Part shown: piece after piece, positions 1-12,547 of the stretch
Layout of the letters: the number at the start of each line of letters is the position of its first letter
Position numbering within the stretch: position 1 is the stretch's first letter
Assembly (NCBI GenBank): GCA_013407085.1
Contig: JACCGJ010023303.1
Coordinates: 1-64,000, forward strand
DNA length: 64,000 bases
DNA from: Atriophallophorus winterbourni
Lineage: Eukaryota; Platyhelminthes; Trematoda; Plagiorchiida; Microphallidae
Reading direction: 5' to 3'
Translations under genes and position numbers: made by a program
Notes under the pieces: generated by a model
What the model was told of the DNA's origin: nothing
The model's input: the letters and a program-made list of their open reading frames with translations, nothing else
Databases searched by the model: none

Positions 1-369
1 ATTGGCCCTTTCAGAGCCATGGCAGCGTATTGACACCACATTTTGCTTACACATATGGGGGCTTTGATAAAATAAGTTTGCGATACATTTTCTTCAGTCT
101 TATTACGCACAATTCCCATTCATTTAATATGAATACACAGTGGCTCGAAAAAATAGCTTTCGCATATCAGCACCAAGTATTGCTGGAGACACCATATAAT
201 CTGAGATAAAGACTGCTTAGATCTGTTCTCAGCAATCAATGAACGAAAAAATTAAACATACTTATGCCAGCGTTTAGAAACTTGCCATAAATGCAACCGT
301 AATTGATTAATCAAAATTTATGTGATTTTAGATTTTGGAAAAGCAATAAAAGATAAATTTAATGTGTCA

Positions 370-905
370 CTTGTTATTGGGTGGGGACAGTAAGTGCAGG
401 GACAATGAGACAGTATTAAATAAAGTTATAGATATAAGCTATTTTCGAATGAGGATTTTACTAAGAACCACGATTTTAGAATACCGATTCACAAAGTGAT
501 TCTGGTTCAAGATCCCAAGACCAATAAAATTAAGCAGTGTAGTGTTTTGCTTACATCACTGTCATTTACACAACAATAAGCGGTTTATGGCTGATAGACG
601 TCATGTGGCGGAGACACTAAGATCAGCTTTAGTGAACCTTGAAACAGTGGCAAAGTGGTAAAAAAGCTATATATATATATATATGCCACTGATAATTAGG
701 GTTCGTACACATAATCACGATGTTCAAACGCAGAATCACATAGTGATTCCTGGTCAAGCACACGAGGCGCTTATGGATGACCCAAGTGATGTGTTGCTCA
801 CATCCCCCGAAATTACACTCCACTACCGGTTTCTGGCTGTTTGCTGTCATCAGGTGGAGACAGTAAGATCAGGTCCAGTCAGCCCTGAAACAGCGGCATT
901 CAAGT
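370..905 (-). repeat. F1 hammerhead-ribozyme repeat, tandem array of about three units
   Basis: On the minus strand the same block (stem I strand, upstream segment reading like GTGGAGACAGTAAGATCAGG on the plus strand) appears near 379, 607 and 853, so the units lie head to tail with spacings of about 228 and 245 bp. The unit near 820-905 is best preserved; the other two are decayed. An AT dinucleotide run (about 668-684) interrupts the middle unit. The unit also contains the hairpins typical of F1 (AATCAC/GTGATT and GGTTC/GAACC). Open frames in this stretch are products of the repeat and not genes. Confidence 0.8.
820..857 (-). ncRNA. Type I hammerhead ribozyme motif, F1 copy a
   Basis: Reading the minus strand: stem I strand CCAC, core CTGATGA, stem II region CAGC with loop AAACA and GCCA, core GAAA, then CCGGTA and stem I strand GTGG. 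Stem III is the minimal AC/GT with loop CG, and cleavage would follow the A of GTA. Stem I pairs 4/4. Stem II is weak here: C.A at the base, then a further A.C mismatch. The conserved core is complete, but activity of this copy is doubtful. Confidence 0.7.
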
Positions 906-1119
906 TTACTCTTTAGTGACTGTTACAATTTTCACTGAAACTAATCTTAATTGCCACAACCTGATGACGAGAAGCATTCAAAAATCGGCTGTGGTGTTCA
1001 AGTTAAAGTGAGATGAACAGTGCGTTGCTTTGAATAGAAATCAAGTATTTTCGTTTTAATAATGCCCTAGCCGGTTTAAAGAAAAAATAATATCAATCTA
1101 ACTCAGCGTAATTAATATA

Positions 1120-1320
1120 TGGTCGTTAATAAGCGCCTCGAGTGCTTGGCCAGGAATCACCTCGTGATTCTATATTTGAACATCGTGGTTCTTTGTAGGA
1201 ACCCAATTTAACAGTGGATTAAAAGTATGACTTACTATATCATGATACCACAGATTCAATGCTGACTGAACTTGATCTTACTGTCTCTACTTGATCACGG
1301 ATAAACCTATGAAATTATGT
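1120..1320 (+). repeat. F1 repeat, decayed single copy
   Basis: A plus-strand F1 unit, recognisable from GCGCCTCGAGTGCTTGG, the GTGATT hairpin, TTTGAACATCGTGGTTC and the CTGATCTTACTGTCTC-like block near 1270-1290. The ribozyme core has decayed: TTGATCACG stands where CTGATGACG is expected. Confidence 0.65.
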
Positions 1321-3270
1321 GTATTAAATTTTGATACAGGATGCCGTGGTGATTAAAAATAGTTTCACAGAGGTTATGAACTGTGATGCTTCTTAATGAG
1401 GCATTAAATGATGATGAAAGAATGAATCATTTATAAATACTGAAGCTGTTGCACTTTAAAAAGATTATTTCAATTTTTTGACGAATGGTTATGGATTTTG
1501 GATAGATTTCAAACACACCAATAACTTACTGCTTCCAATTAAAAGGCGTAGAAATAATCGTTGTTAATGCATGCTTGTTCTCGTACTTTTATCCTGAAAA
1601 GCTGTTTTAGGGGACAAATGTTAGCGAGAAAATGTCGTAATCGATTGCTTTGAAGACACCTTTCAGTTAAATGACAATTTTTTTGATTTGTAACATTTTT
1701 TAAAAAAGATTATTCTGGTATTTGTTCGTGAACGTCTCCGGGTCAAAAGGCTTCTTATTTTTCTACATTGATTTTTTATGGAAAATTGAGTATAAGCTCA
1801 TGAAAGTCCACAAAGACCAAATTCTCTGAAGGTCTCACCTGTTGATTCTATCCTATGTTGTCTTAACCGATCTTTGTTAAATATTGAATGAATTATCTAG
1901 GTTGTATAACAGAAACCTCAAAGATGAGTAAGAATTTTGCGTTATTCTTTTGAAAATATGTAACTTCAATTATTTTCAAACCTGTATTACATATTGCATC
2001 ATAGTTGTAAATTTGCTTTTAAAATAATAATTGAATCAGAGACGAATCTGTGCGGAACTGAGGAAAGATTTCAACTTCTACGGCATTGTAACTATATTAT
2101 GTGACAAAAAAATGATTCGTCAGCGAATTCATTTTTCCTTCGATCTAATTCCAAATATCACAGCCACAGATTTTGCAATTAAAGTTTAAATGATAAAAAT
2201 AACTAATGTTGTCTTGCTTACATTATCTTTAATTTCTTCGGCGAAATATTTTTGACTTGGACCGAATTAGCTTAAATTTATTTAGAACGTACTTCCTAAC
2301 GCTTTTGACAGCAGAGACCTCGTTACTTGTTATGCAATAGCCGTTCGAACAACAGAACCACCTGTCTAACCGATACGCATCTACTGCATGCCCGATTTCA
2401 CGGTTCGCTTATTTCTACCCGAAACCTTAAACAAAATGACAGGCCAATTTTCGGCCAAACTGTTTATCATGCATAAAATCCATCCACCACTACTCAACGT
2501 TCAGTGCGAGGAACCTAGACACGAAACAATGGGAAGTGGGAAGCATTTTGCCCATTAAAAGCAGATCCATGGGAAACTGTTTCTGGCCTGCGGGGTCCTA
2601 AGTGGGTGTCTGATCGAATTGAATCGACTGGATTTTAAACCTCGAGATGGCACACGTCGATAAGTCCATTTCAGGACGTATACACCTCATCCCGTTAATT
2701 TTAAGCTGAGGATAGAATGAATATGTGATTGCCTCGAATTGCTTGAGTCTAGCTAGAGTTGAAGTAGTTAATAGAGGCTAATTGTCAGCTGATAGCTCTT
2801 TAACAATTCGCTAGAATGTTATTTGCATTTTTGTTGATTGTAAGCATTAAAGAATGAGGTTACAAATGATTATTTGCCAATAATTGAATGACCCCCATTG
2901 GTGAGCCTTTCAAATAGCAAATCCGTCTGTTTCGCAATGTGGTTTAAAGTCTGCCCATGCGTTTTATTTACCATGTTCACGTTGTTAGAAGTTTGTGAAT
3001 GCGCTCTCAGAATTAGACTGAAGCTACCTACCACCTGTGAGGTTCCTGTTGATGAACCAGCATAAAGTATCGAACATATGGTCCCGAATATTCTAGGAAG
3101 AGAAGAAATTTCATTTAAAATCTTATTCCCGTTCGAAATTCTCCTGTAGCTGGTCAATTTTAAAACTGCATTTGAAATTATTTTTCACTAGAAAACTCCG
3201 TTTGGAAAATGTTCTTTTTAAACAAAAGTTGAATAACGGTCTAAAATTGCTCATTTGCATCCATTTTCAT
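1321..3270. other. Gene-free AT-rich stretch
   Basis: No coding frame with recognisable similarity, no RNA gene and no clear repeat was found here. The longest frame (2870-3157, minus) has no domain that I recognise and no flanking splice logic. Confidence 0.5.
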
Positions 3271-3274
3271 CACA

Positions 3275-3705
3275 AACGCCCATATTCTTCATGACCGGTT
3301 TTGTGGTCGGAACAGTGCCATCAAGATCGCATGCATTGAAACAGTGGAGGAATGCAAATGTGTAACTTCGTTCATGCGCTGGGTTCAACCCCATTTACAT
3401 GTGATTTAACAGGTTGGCCGTACCAACCTTATCCAACAATGGTCTACAAGCGTAACTTGATTACTTTTCTTCAACTGTTTCAATCGCATGCGGATCTTGG
3501 CCCTACTGTCCCTACCTTCGAAGTGCAGTCAGCACGAAACTTGTGATTTGGTGTGTATGTGATGGAAATGCATGCAAATGAGCTTTTTGTTCATAGCTAT
3601 GGGCTTAAACACTATCTACATGTGTTTTGGGCACATGTGATTGAATAAGTTGGTCGTACCAACCTTATACAACAGGGACATACAAATGCAACTTGAATGT
3701 TGGCC
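3275..3705 (+). repeat. F2 hammerhead repeat: inverted stub plus head-to-tail dimer
   Basis: About 3275-3350 is a decayed minus-strand F2 ribozyme end (GACCGGTTTTGTG ... GAAACAGTGG). It is followed by a plus-strand F2 unit beginning at GCAAATG (3354) and a second, partial unit beginning at GCAAATG (3574). The segments TTGGCCGTACCAACCTTAT (3414) and TTGGTCGTACCAACCTTAT (3650) lie 236 bp apart. A ribozyme relic lies between the units at 3512-3551. The unit holds GGTTCAA, which resembles a Pol III B box. Confidence 0.75.
3512..3551 (+). ncRNA. Hammerhead ribozyme relic, F2 copy d
   Basis: Stem I strand CTAC, then TTCGAA in place of the core CTGATGA, stem II GTGC ... GCAC intact, GAAAC intact, and a degraded stem III/cleavage side. 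The first half of the core is mutated, so this copy should be inactive. Confidence 0.55.
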
Positions 3706-4770
3706 TGTTTTGTTCAAATCCTCAGCAATTACTCGTATCTGTTTCAGGCCGTTCGCACTCAGTAGCCAGTGGCTACAAAGCTGATTTCATTGAGTCTTAA
3801 AAGTTTGAAATTAAAATCGTTTTTGTATGTATAAATGATTAGAGATGGCTTTTACTATGGAGGGACACGAGGAGAGCTTTAGGCATAAAAACATTTTATT
3901 TTAGCTAAAATTATGATCAGTATAGCAGAAATATCAGAAATTGAAATAGGGAAATATGTATACACCTCATGTAAACGTTGATCGATAAAATTTCCTCTGA
4001 TGTTTGATGGTGCAAATAAGCCCATTTATTAATTTTTGTAACACAATCTGTTTTTGAGAAACTATTCTTTCGACCGATCCTTGAAGGCATCATTGCACAA
4101 GGTAAACTTAATCTCATTCATTTTATTTTGACTTCCATCGACCGACATTGACCATGGATGCACATGTTGATCGCAGGTCGATCTCATGTGCTTCATATCA
4201 CGATAGAGTCTGATTCGGGAGGAAAATTCTCTCTCACAGAGTTTCCTATGAGAAGCAGTCGTCGTTTGATCGGCGGCGTAATCTACGTTTAGTGGCCGAA
4301 ATATCTCAAAAATGTAGAAGTAGCATCTGTTATAGCTTTGTATAATGCATAGTTCATGAAGATAACTGGAAGTTAGTGAATAATTCTAGATGTTTGGAAA
4401 TTAATCCGTTTTCTTATCTACTTGATCATGCCCTGCGCCCTACCTCATATATGTTCATTAAGGGACAATGTGGTTGATTGTTTGTGCAAATTTCATATCA
4501 AAGTTCCGTAAATATTCCGTGTACCATGTATACAATATATATAGTAAATGCACCATATTCCATGTATACGCTATTTGTGGGTTTCTACCTAAACTATACA
4601 AACAGTTCAAATATTACAGTGTTTTCCAATCAGGCACATAAACATAACGTTTCGGGATTTTCACATGCATTTTCCGCGCCCCATATTAACCAATTTTCGA
4701 ACAGTCAGCCAGTAATACGCCTTTTCGCATTTATACGAAAAGGTTATCTGATTCGGTTTAACAACCTCAT
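3706..4770. other. Gene-free stretch
   Basis: No supported gene or repeat. Frames at 3917-4117 and 4478-4774 have no recognisable content. Confidence 0.5.
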
Positions 4771-4775
4771 CTAAC

Positions 4776-5070
4776 ATCTCAACCTGATGACGGTTGTTGT
4801 ATGTAAGTACGGGGGATGTGAACATCGAATAACACTGGACCTCCCTTCGCGCCTTGAGCGATTGACCAGGAATCACTATGTGATTCTGTGTTTGAACATC
4901 TTGGTTCGTCTTATGACCCCTATCAGTCAGTGACTTCAATGTAGAACTTTTTACGACTGTTCCATGGTTCATTGAAACTGATCTTACTGTCTCCACTTAA
5001 TACGGCAAACAGTCAGAAACCGGTTGTGATGTATAAGCGCGGGGGATGTAATCAACACATTGTATTGCTC
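4776..5070 (+). repeat. F1 repeat, unit with ribozyme sequence at both ends
   Basis: The left end carries CCTGATGACGG joined to TTGTTGTATGTAAG, a ribozyme with an internal deletion. A full F1 unit follows, then a second ribozyme near 4993-5029 and the unit-start motif again (CGGGGGATGTAATCAACAC). The GGGGGATGT motif recurs at 4811 and 5041, a 230-bp period in direct orientation, so this copy derives from a head-to-tail template. Confidence 0.75.
4993..5029 (+). ncRNA. Hammerhead ribozyme relic, F1 copy f
   Basis: CCAC is followed by TTAATA where the CTGATGA core should be. The rest is well kept: CGGC, loop AAACA, GTCA, GAAAC, CGGTT, GTGATG. The loss of CTGATGA predicts no cleavage. Confidence 0.6.
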
Positions 5071-8000
5071 ATCTAACATTGCTTTCACAGTCAGGATTTG
5101 TCTAACATTCATACAAAACCTAATTTTGCCGTGAGGGTAAACAATGTGAATCCTAATGTGGATGTTAGGAGGAGAATATGACAGCCGAGCATCAAAGATT
5201 ACTTGTACTAATGACTGAAAAATTGAAAATTATTTCCGATTGTGCACAGCCAGGTATACTCTTCAGATGTGGACAAGATTTACATCACTTGAAACTGTGG
5301 TACAGCGTTAGATAAGGCGAAGGTTCAACAGCCAATCGTAGCAATGCGCCGAAAGACACCCCTCGCGGCTTTTCATTTTCACTTGTAACCGTTCTGTGGC
5401 TGAACATTTAGTGTGCCACACTTTCACACACACAAACAAACACAAACAGATGTCGACAAGTTAAATTACTCCCTGTTAATATTTGTAGTAACTTCGCTCG
5501 TCAATGCCAAACTGTGCAATTTCAGGGGTGTACAAATAGCTTTACACAGAGTGCACTGAACTGTGTACGAGCAAAGCGAGAAGAACTTAATATGGATTAT
5601 TACGTGTTCAAAACATATTAGTTTGACCACAAATATATTAAACACAAAGACCAACATTTGAGTAAGTCATTTGAAACCCCAGAAAACGATAAACGCTAGA
5701 CGATGATAGACTATTCGTTTTTTATTACAAAATTGTGAAAGTTGACGATCAATATTGCGTGTTACAATTACATGGCTTAACTTACATAATATAGCGAATC
5801 ATTCATGCAGAACCAACCATGTTCTGTTGGGGACATTATTGAAATGCACATTAATAACCAAGGCACTGAAATCCGAATATTACCATTCAACGTCGCGAAT
5901 TATCGAATAGGATTGCTCGAAGATTTTTATCGCTTGCTCTATTTGCCCTCGGTGTTAACTTTATTGTGCTTATCCCGTGCATGGGATTAAAAACTATTGA
6001 CATTGTGAGTATTTTGTATGTTTTAGTTTAGATAGCCAGTATTGTATCAATCTACATATCATCTGGTTGATACATGGAATGTGTTATAATTAAGTTTGAA
6101 CTTGACAAAAATCGCGTTGGAATCATATGCCATATTTAGTTTTCATTTCACGAAATTATGAATGATATAACTTGTTTAATCATATATGCCTACAATTAAG
6201 GGTACTATCTTGCTTAGCTGCTCGTGTGATTTCATCTAATATCGAAGTACTTAGGCCCTACGAGCATGTTGGTACGAAGTTGCAAGTTGAGTATTCCGTC
6301 ACCGGATAGGATGCTGGTCTATGGCAGTTACTTTTCCAATTGTTTTCTGGTTTCATTTTGCATCTAGCTTCTATGGGAAATCAGTTTTAAGCCATTTTAC
6401 AAAGCGACCAACCTCTATCATCTTGATTGAATGACTCAATCCTGAAACACCATTCCACAACGGGCCTGACAAGGTCTTTCCAAACAATGTGCCGGAAATT
6501 CAATTTCTTTAGCGTTTGACTCTGAAATATGATCACACTCTGATTAGTGTGAACATTTTACATCTAGGTGATTTCATGAAAATGGCTGAAGTAATTTTCG
6601 TGCATAGGGTTTTTAAAACATCTACGGAAACTATAGTTGGCTACCTTCAGTCTGCTTCCGGTTCATGGTTGTAAAAGCTTATTAGATTGAGACAGCCGGG
6701 TTATGTTCAGTGTGAATTGAAGACGCGTTTAAATAGCGAAAAATGGTTATTGATGCCTCCGTTAAACAATTTAGGGTTAGCTATTCTTTAAAAGATCGAT
6801 TTGAGACTAGGGGTTCAAGATTCAAGATTCAAATCAAACCGATGAAATTTACCAAAACCACTCTGTCTACAACTACGACAAAGATCCTACCTTCAATAAT
6901 GAGTCTGCGATTTCGCAATGCAATGGTTCGACTCAGCTTCCAAACTCACAAAATAGATTAACTGATTTGAATCAGAACTCAGAACTCATCTTACAGTATT
7001 TTGCTTCGGAGAACAAAAAATATTTTAATAATCTCTGAAAGCTGCTGCTCTTTGAAACGCCTGTCCTCAAGTCTCACAAACGAAATCTTTGAGATACATG
7101 CCCATTTATAATCGTGTATATTCCATTCGAGTGAGCTACGAAATATCTGTCATGGAACGCCACATTACTTCTGTCCGGATTGAAAGAATAGTTTTCGTTT
7201 TCGTCAAATTTTACATTCTTGCATCAAATTAAACATGATTAATATTTACTAACAACAAGTGTGTTCAACCGACATCAATTCTCGAAGCACACATTCCGAC
7301 GAATATCCTGTTCCGAACAAGCAGGTTTTGTGGTAAATCCTATTGAATTGCGTCAGGAAGAAAGCAAATTAGGCCGGAAATCTTATTCATGCCCTAAAGA
7401 TTCACATAATTGTCCGGTGATGTTTGCTTGTTTGTTTGTTCCGCGCTACGATTATTGTCCCTACTTCCTGTGTGTTATCAGCCCAACGGTTACACAAGGA
7501 ACACGAAGTAACACACCAACACGAACAACATATCCACAGGTATGAAAACAGGCGGGTATGCGTCTATTCCGCGTACGTGTGTGACTAGATCTTTTATGTA
7601 TTTCTCATTATACAGAGGCGAAATGCTTTTTCAGTATCTCGCTAAAGTGCGTCCGAATTGCGAGGTTTGTACGGATAGAATTTACTGACTGATCACATTT
7701 TGCTTAATTGCCTCGCGTGTATGTTGAACACAGAGAACTCGGTTCGATGTAATAATTATACCCGGTAATTTGAGAAGCGTCATCATTCGCTAACTTATTG
7801 CTATTATGCCTCAGCGTAATGTGATCATGCATACTTAAACAATATATCCTGAATTTGGTCATTTTATTTGAACTGAAACCTTCCCAGGAATCGTGTAAAA
7901 CAGCTTTATACCAATTTGTTATACTGTTTATCCTCCAACAAAGGATTTTTATTGCCTTCATTATTGAATTATTCCATGTGCGGAATGATTGCAAACAAAA

Positions 8001-10745
8001 CCTGTACCAAGAGGTTTCACGAGGCTCAAGACATTTAAACCGAACTTGCCGATCTGCACCCAGGGATCAACATTCATTTGTTTTAACATTTTTCTACCAC
8101 AATGATAACCACTACAAACAAAAAGTACCAAATTGTTCCAACGATTATATATACAAGAGAAACTCGTGTGATTGTTGTTCAAATGATGTCTGCCGTGCTA
8201 GCATTGTTTGTTTCAGGACATTTCCTTATCAAGCGAGATGACAACATCAGCTAAATTTCTTACCAAAAGACTTGCGATCGTGATTTGCGGACATTTTATA
8301 CGACATTCGTATGCTTGATTTGTTTGATTTGATCATAATACGGCGCATGAAGATAGGTACTGTTGCGGTTAATGTTTTAAGCGAAATGTGTACTTTATAT
8401 AACGTCAATGGTTGCTACTGCCAGCAGTGCATTTGCATGCCTTGTTTCTACTATTTCAATTCAAGATTCAAGAATTTATGGTATAAAATGCTTGTAGCTG
8501 TACAACACCATAGCACCATAACAGCATTTCGATAAAAATGTGTTATCGTGCCCTTTACTTGCATCCGTTTACTGTATAAATGTTGTGCTTTACCTAACCT
8601 TTGACCTTGCAGATGTTACACAAACGTGGCTTTAGCATCAACATTTAGTTTGCTTAAACGGTTTGAGCTCCAAATAAATTGTGTAAAATTTGCAACTGGA
8701 ACATGGCGTGAGGTGAAATGTGTGATAAAATTAATGAATGTTACCAGCATACTCGAAAAAATAATAGCAAAAGCCATTTAAATCTGGACGAGCAAGATAA
8801 TATTTTGTAGGATTTTTAGCTGACCGAATGTGTTGAATTATATTCGAGGAATCATATCCTCTGCTTTGTGTTTCACCACAGGTTTCACAGTATTTGTTCG
8901 CTTAGTATAAATTTGGACGTTGATTTGTTTTATAAAGTTGCAATTCGTAAGCGTTTTTAAATCTGGTTGGCATAAACCAGTTTTGCATGGATGTTTCATA
9001 TTGTGAAAAAAATCATAAATAAAGTCAGATGCGTAACAGAAAACAAATCATGACGGGCAAAGGTTGACCAGGTGCTAGCCTTATACAAAAGTGACAACAA
9101 AGTTTATTTTTTTACCATTTCCCTTTTGTTTCAAAGCACACGAATCTTGATTCTACTGCCACTAACTGCAAGACTTTAGAAATACATCGAAATATCGGTG
9201 GTTTTAGCCTAATGCGCACATGTATTCAGATGTGAATGAGAATACTCGTCTTGTCAGCCTTATTAACATAACAGTTGGCTGTTTTGTTCGCATTGTTCAT
9301 ATATCCACAACCGCTTTCTAACCTTCTTAACATGGTATTAAAAAGTAATATTACTATTCGGTACTTAGCAGTATGGTGTTTATTACAAACGTTGGAATAG
9401 CATATACTCCTCTTGGTTCCTGATTGTCGATCACGCTATCAACGTGCAACTGACATCAATCGACTGAGTGCTGTCCATCCCTGTGAACTCTTCAGGAGAG
9501 TTTGTTCCTCACAATTGCGACTCTTTAGTCTTTCGAAACGCTGTGGAACATGAAATTATAATGCGTTTGTGATCGACATCTACGGTTGACATCAGCCGAA
9601 GGAGGCCAACGAGAATTCGGTTCATATTTATGTTAAGCCAAACAATACGACATGGGTATTAAGAGTTTACGTGTTATGAACGGCGTTCAATGTAATGGGT
9701 TGCGCACATCACCCAAACTTCAACACCACAAATAGTCTCTAGATGTTTCAATCCATCATCCATCCGAAACAGTAAGTTTAGAATTAGTGAGCTTCGAAGC
9801 AGTGAAACGTTCTGAACGATATTATAATTTGAAGCCACTGATTGTACAGAAAATCCAAATGATTTTTTCAAGTCTTGTAGAGACAGTGATCCAATGCACG
9901 CGTCCATTTATTAAAAACTGGCTGAAACGGTCGACAAAATGAGCCAGATTGCTATTGATTCTCAACTATTTATGGGTGGAACTAATTTAAGCTGATCATT
10001 TTTCTCGACTCATCTTCAACTCATCTGCTACGTCATTATTGCGCTCGTTAGACATATCCCTGCCATCTAAATCAAAATACTTTTGCAAAAAATTGTTTTT
10101 AATGAGAATAGTGTATCTCGGTTGCATTTTCCAAAACGATTAATGGTAGAATGCGGATGTATTGACAAGCATGAGCCTGCTACGCGTTCTTAACATTTAA
10201 TAATAAAAACAGGGATATCTAAACTAGAAACTATTCCCTTGGACTCGGGTTGTGAGCAATTGATAGACGGCTGCTCTGTTAGTTTGAGCACAAACACGCA
10301 TCCCGTGATGAATACTGCCGCCAGCTTGTTCCGTCCACAGGTCACTCGGACAACCTGTCTGGCACAACCACGGATGATTGATACATCAATTAATATGTTG
10401 AATTCGTTCAATAGACGTTGAAATTAAATTGAAACATTTGAGCAACACTGCGGGTAGATAAAGTGCATGTGATACCGTTGCTACCTTGGTGACCAGAGCA
10501 ATCAATTGTTTGACCTGCTTTCGCTGAATCGATCAACTTGGCTGCTGATGTGCAATATTATCAAAAAGCGAACGGTATAGATCAGACGTAAATAATCTCT
10601 CGTACGGAAACAATCACGTTGAATTATAACTTCGATTGAATCGTTGAAAATATATTGCAATAACAAGGGTATGTTGTAAATTTTTTTAGCAATCGCACGT
10701 AAGCCTTGATATCGTTGTAGATTTATACGTATATGTATAGGCATA
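5071..10745. other. Long gene-free stretch
   Basis: 5.7 kb without a supported gene, RNA gene or recognisable transposon. The frames at 7261-7545 and 7855-8241 are open but carry no domain I recognise. The former ends just before a CAG/GTATGA donor-like site, which is weak evidence alone. Confidence 0.45.
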
Positions 10746-10750
10746 TGCAT

Positions 10751-10880
10751 ATATACAGTTATATAGTGTTGACCATACTGCTTATTAAATATTCCTCCGT
10801 TATATATATATATATATATACTGCACTAGAAGAGAGGAATATTTAATAAGCAGTATGCTCAACACTATATAACTGTATAT
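10751..10880. repeat. Long inverted repeat, 46-bp arms
   Basis: Left arm 10751-10796 and right arm 10835-10880 are reverse complements over 46 nt with one mismatch (TGACC against GCTCA). The 38-nt spacer includes an AT dinucleotide run (about 10801-10820). The DNA could form a cruciform. It may be a small foldback/MITE-type element, but I saw no target-site duplication. Confidence 0.85.
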
Positions 10881-11400
10881 AACAAACCAGTTGTTTTAAA
10901 AGGATGAACACAAATAGTGATGCAAAATTCATGAAGTTTCGCAACAGAAATAAAGTCCCTCTTAGTTTATATGATGCAAATGCTTAAGCGATCAGTGAAT
11001 AAGCCTAGTAAGATACTTTAAACAATACCAGTGAAAACTGCGGAGTCCTATTTTGCATACCTCACGGCAAACGATGATTTAAGTTAAGTGAAATGCGTTT
11101 AGGCAAGCATAAACTACTGTGAAAACGTTTATTCAGGAATTTTACTTTCAGGAAAATTAACACGAAATTAAATGAGCATACGAACTTTCGTATGTACACC
11201 AGTGCTTAATGTGAGGTGATACCTTAGTAGATTCAATAATTATGGTACAGTAGGCTGACACACTAACCAGAAAAATTACGTTAAAAATGCTATCTTCAGA
11301 TATAAACAAAACTGGAATTAATTCAACGGAGGTTTTCAAGCTTACCTTGTTCGATATCCATCCACGGTTTCAATACATTTGGTTCCTGGCAATACAGTCT

Positions 11401-11438
11401 CTACCTGATGAGTGCATACATCATGAAACCGGTCATGA
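11401..11438 (+). ncRNA. Solitary hammerhead ribozyme motif, F2 copy c
   Basis: CTAC, core CTGATGA, GTGC, loop ATACA, TCAT, core GAAA, CCGGTC, ATGA. Both conserved core segments are intact. Stem II pairs as G.U, U-A, G-C and then one mismatch. Stem III is AC/GT with loop CG. Stem I is broken (CTAC against ATGA). The rest of the F2 unit is not recognisable around it. It lies about 1.1 kb upstream of the HMX start codon. Confidence 0.55.
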
Positions 11439-11989
11439 AAAATGAGTGTGTAACGGAAATTTTAGGATGAATTATCTACACACGGAACCGGTGCATGTAA
11501 GTTTAGCCGGTAGAAATGCAAGCATTGAGATAGATTGGGCGTCATAATTATTTTTAGATGCTTGTTAATGCACCTAGTGAATCAAGTGACCTCGATCGAG
11601 ATTAAAAGATACAAAAGCGTCTACAGGTTACACGGGATTATATCCAATAAATGTGAATTTATCATGATATCGTATGCAGATCTTAGTAATGTAAGCACCT
11701 ATCAAAATGTGAGTATCGATACGTTAAATCGATATTGGAGAAACTATTGTTACTTTATACTCTCACTCATGCTCAACGGAAACCACAAATAAGCCGCTAA
11801 ATTTGCTATAAATTATATAAATGCTGTTATAAGTATTTATGACGTTTTTTGAGATTCAATCGTTTTTCAAATGTTCGCGAGCGATCAACTATTTACGTAA
11901 CACTAACGATCACATAGGAATTACATCGGTAAAATCCGTTGAAGTGCAGCAAAAAACTTAGTATACGCAAAAACGAAAGATACGCTCCA

Positions 11990-12547
11990 ATGAAAAGCGT
12001 GTAAGCCAATCAACGATAGACGAACTTTAGAGTGCGTGCGCTCTATCTACTCCTTCCAAAGTGTGTCCTCGCTTCGATTTCCCAAAGCTAGACACGCGGC
12101 CTTGTGTTTTCGGTGGCCAACACTCTACCCCGTTGTGTCAATGGTTGTAAGAAGTTTTGCTCGAGTAAAGACAACAGCAGCGTTCAACCACAAGTGCTCA
12201 ATTATGGGGCGGTAAGCATTTCGATTGGAATGAATGATGGGTGATATTTGTGGGTATGTATACCGATGATGTTTGTTAATACATACCTAAGTAAATGCAC
12301 ACCGCAATGGGTAGCGACATGAAATCACCCCTTTCCAAAGTGGTTCAAACCATGATCAAAAGGAGTAGCTTTTGATTGATTGATCGCACGAGACACCTGT
12401 CCAAACGGAAAGAAGTTGGGGAGGTTGAAGGCCAAATAAACCAAGCTCCCGGAACTGTTTGCCCTCGTTCGCTGCACGATAGCACCCAGATTAGCTAAAC
12501 GATCGAATCATAAGACTGAACTTAACGTGGATTTAACAAACGGATCG
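11990..12547 (+). promoter_or_regulatory. Probable HMX promoter and 5' untranslated region
   Basis: This block is richer in G+C than its surroundings. It holds two CCAAT boxes (near 11988 and 12008), a GGGGCG box (near 12205) and a donor-like GGCG/GTAAGC at about 12210 that could end a noncoding first exon. It directly precedes the ATG at 12548. No start site can be assigned from sequence alone. Confidence 0.35.

Noticed and set aside
683..916. Open frame of 77 codons
   Set aside because: Lies wholly within F1 repeat units; similar frames arise in other F1 copies (4661-4996, 21669-21917, 62313-62504).
944..986. CTGATGACG preceded by CCACAAC and followed by GGCTGTGGTG, resembling a hammerhead
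   Set aside because: No GAAA and no stem II hairpin at the right spacing; at best a remnant of an F1 copy.
7261..7545. 94-codon frame ending near a CAG/GTATGA donor-like site, with several Cys residues
   Set aside because: No recognisable domain, no clear acceptor at the start and no neighbouring exon in a matching phase.
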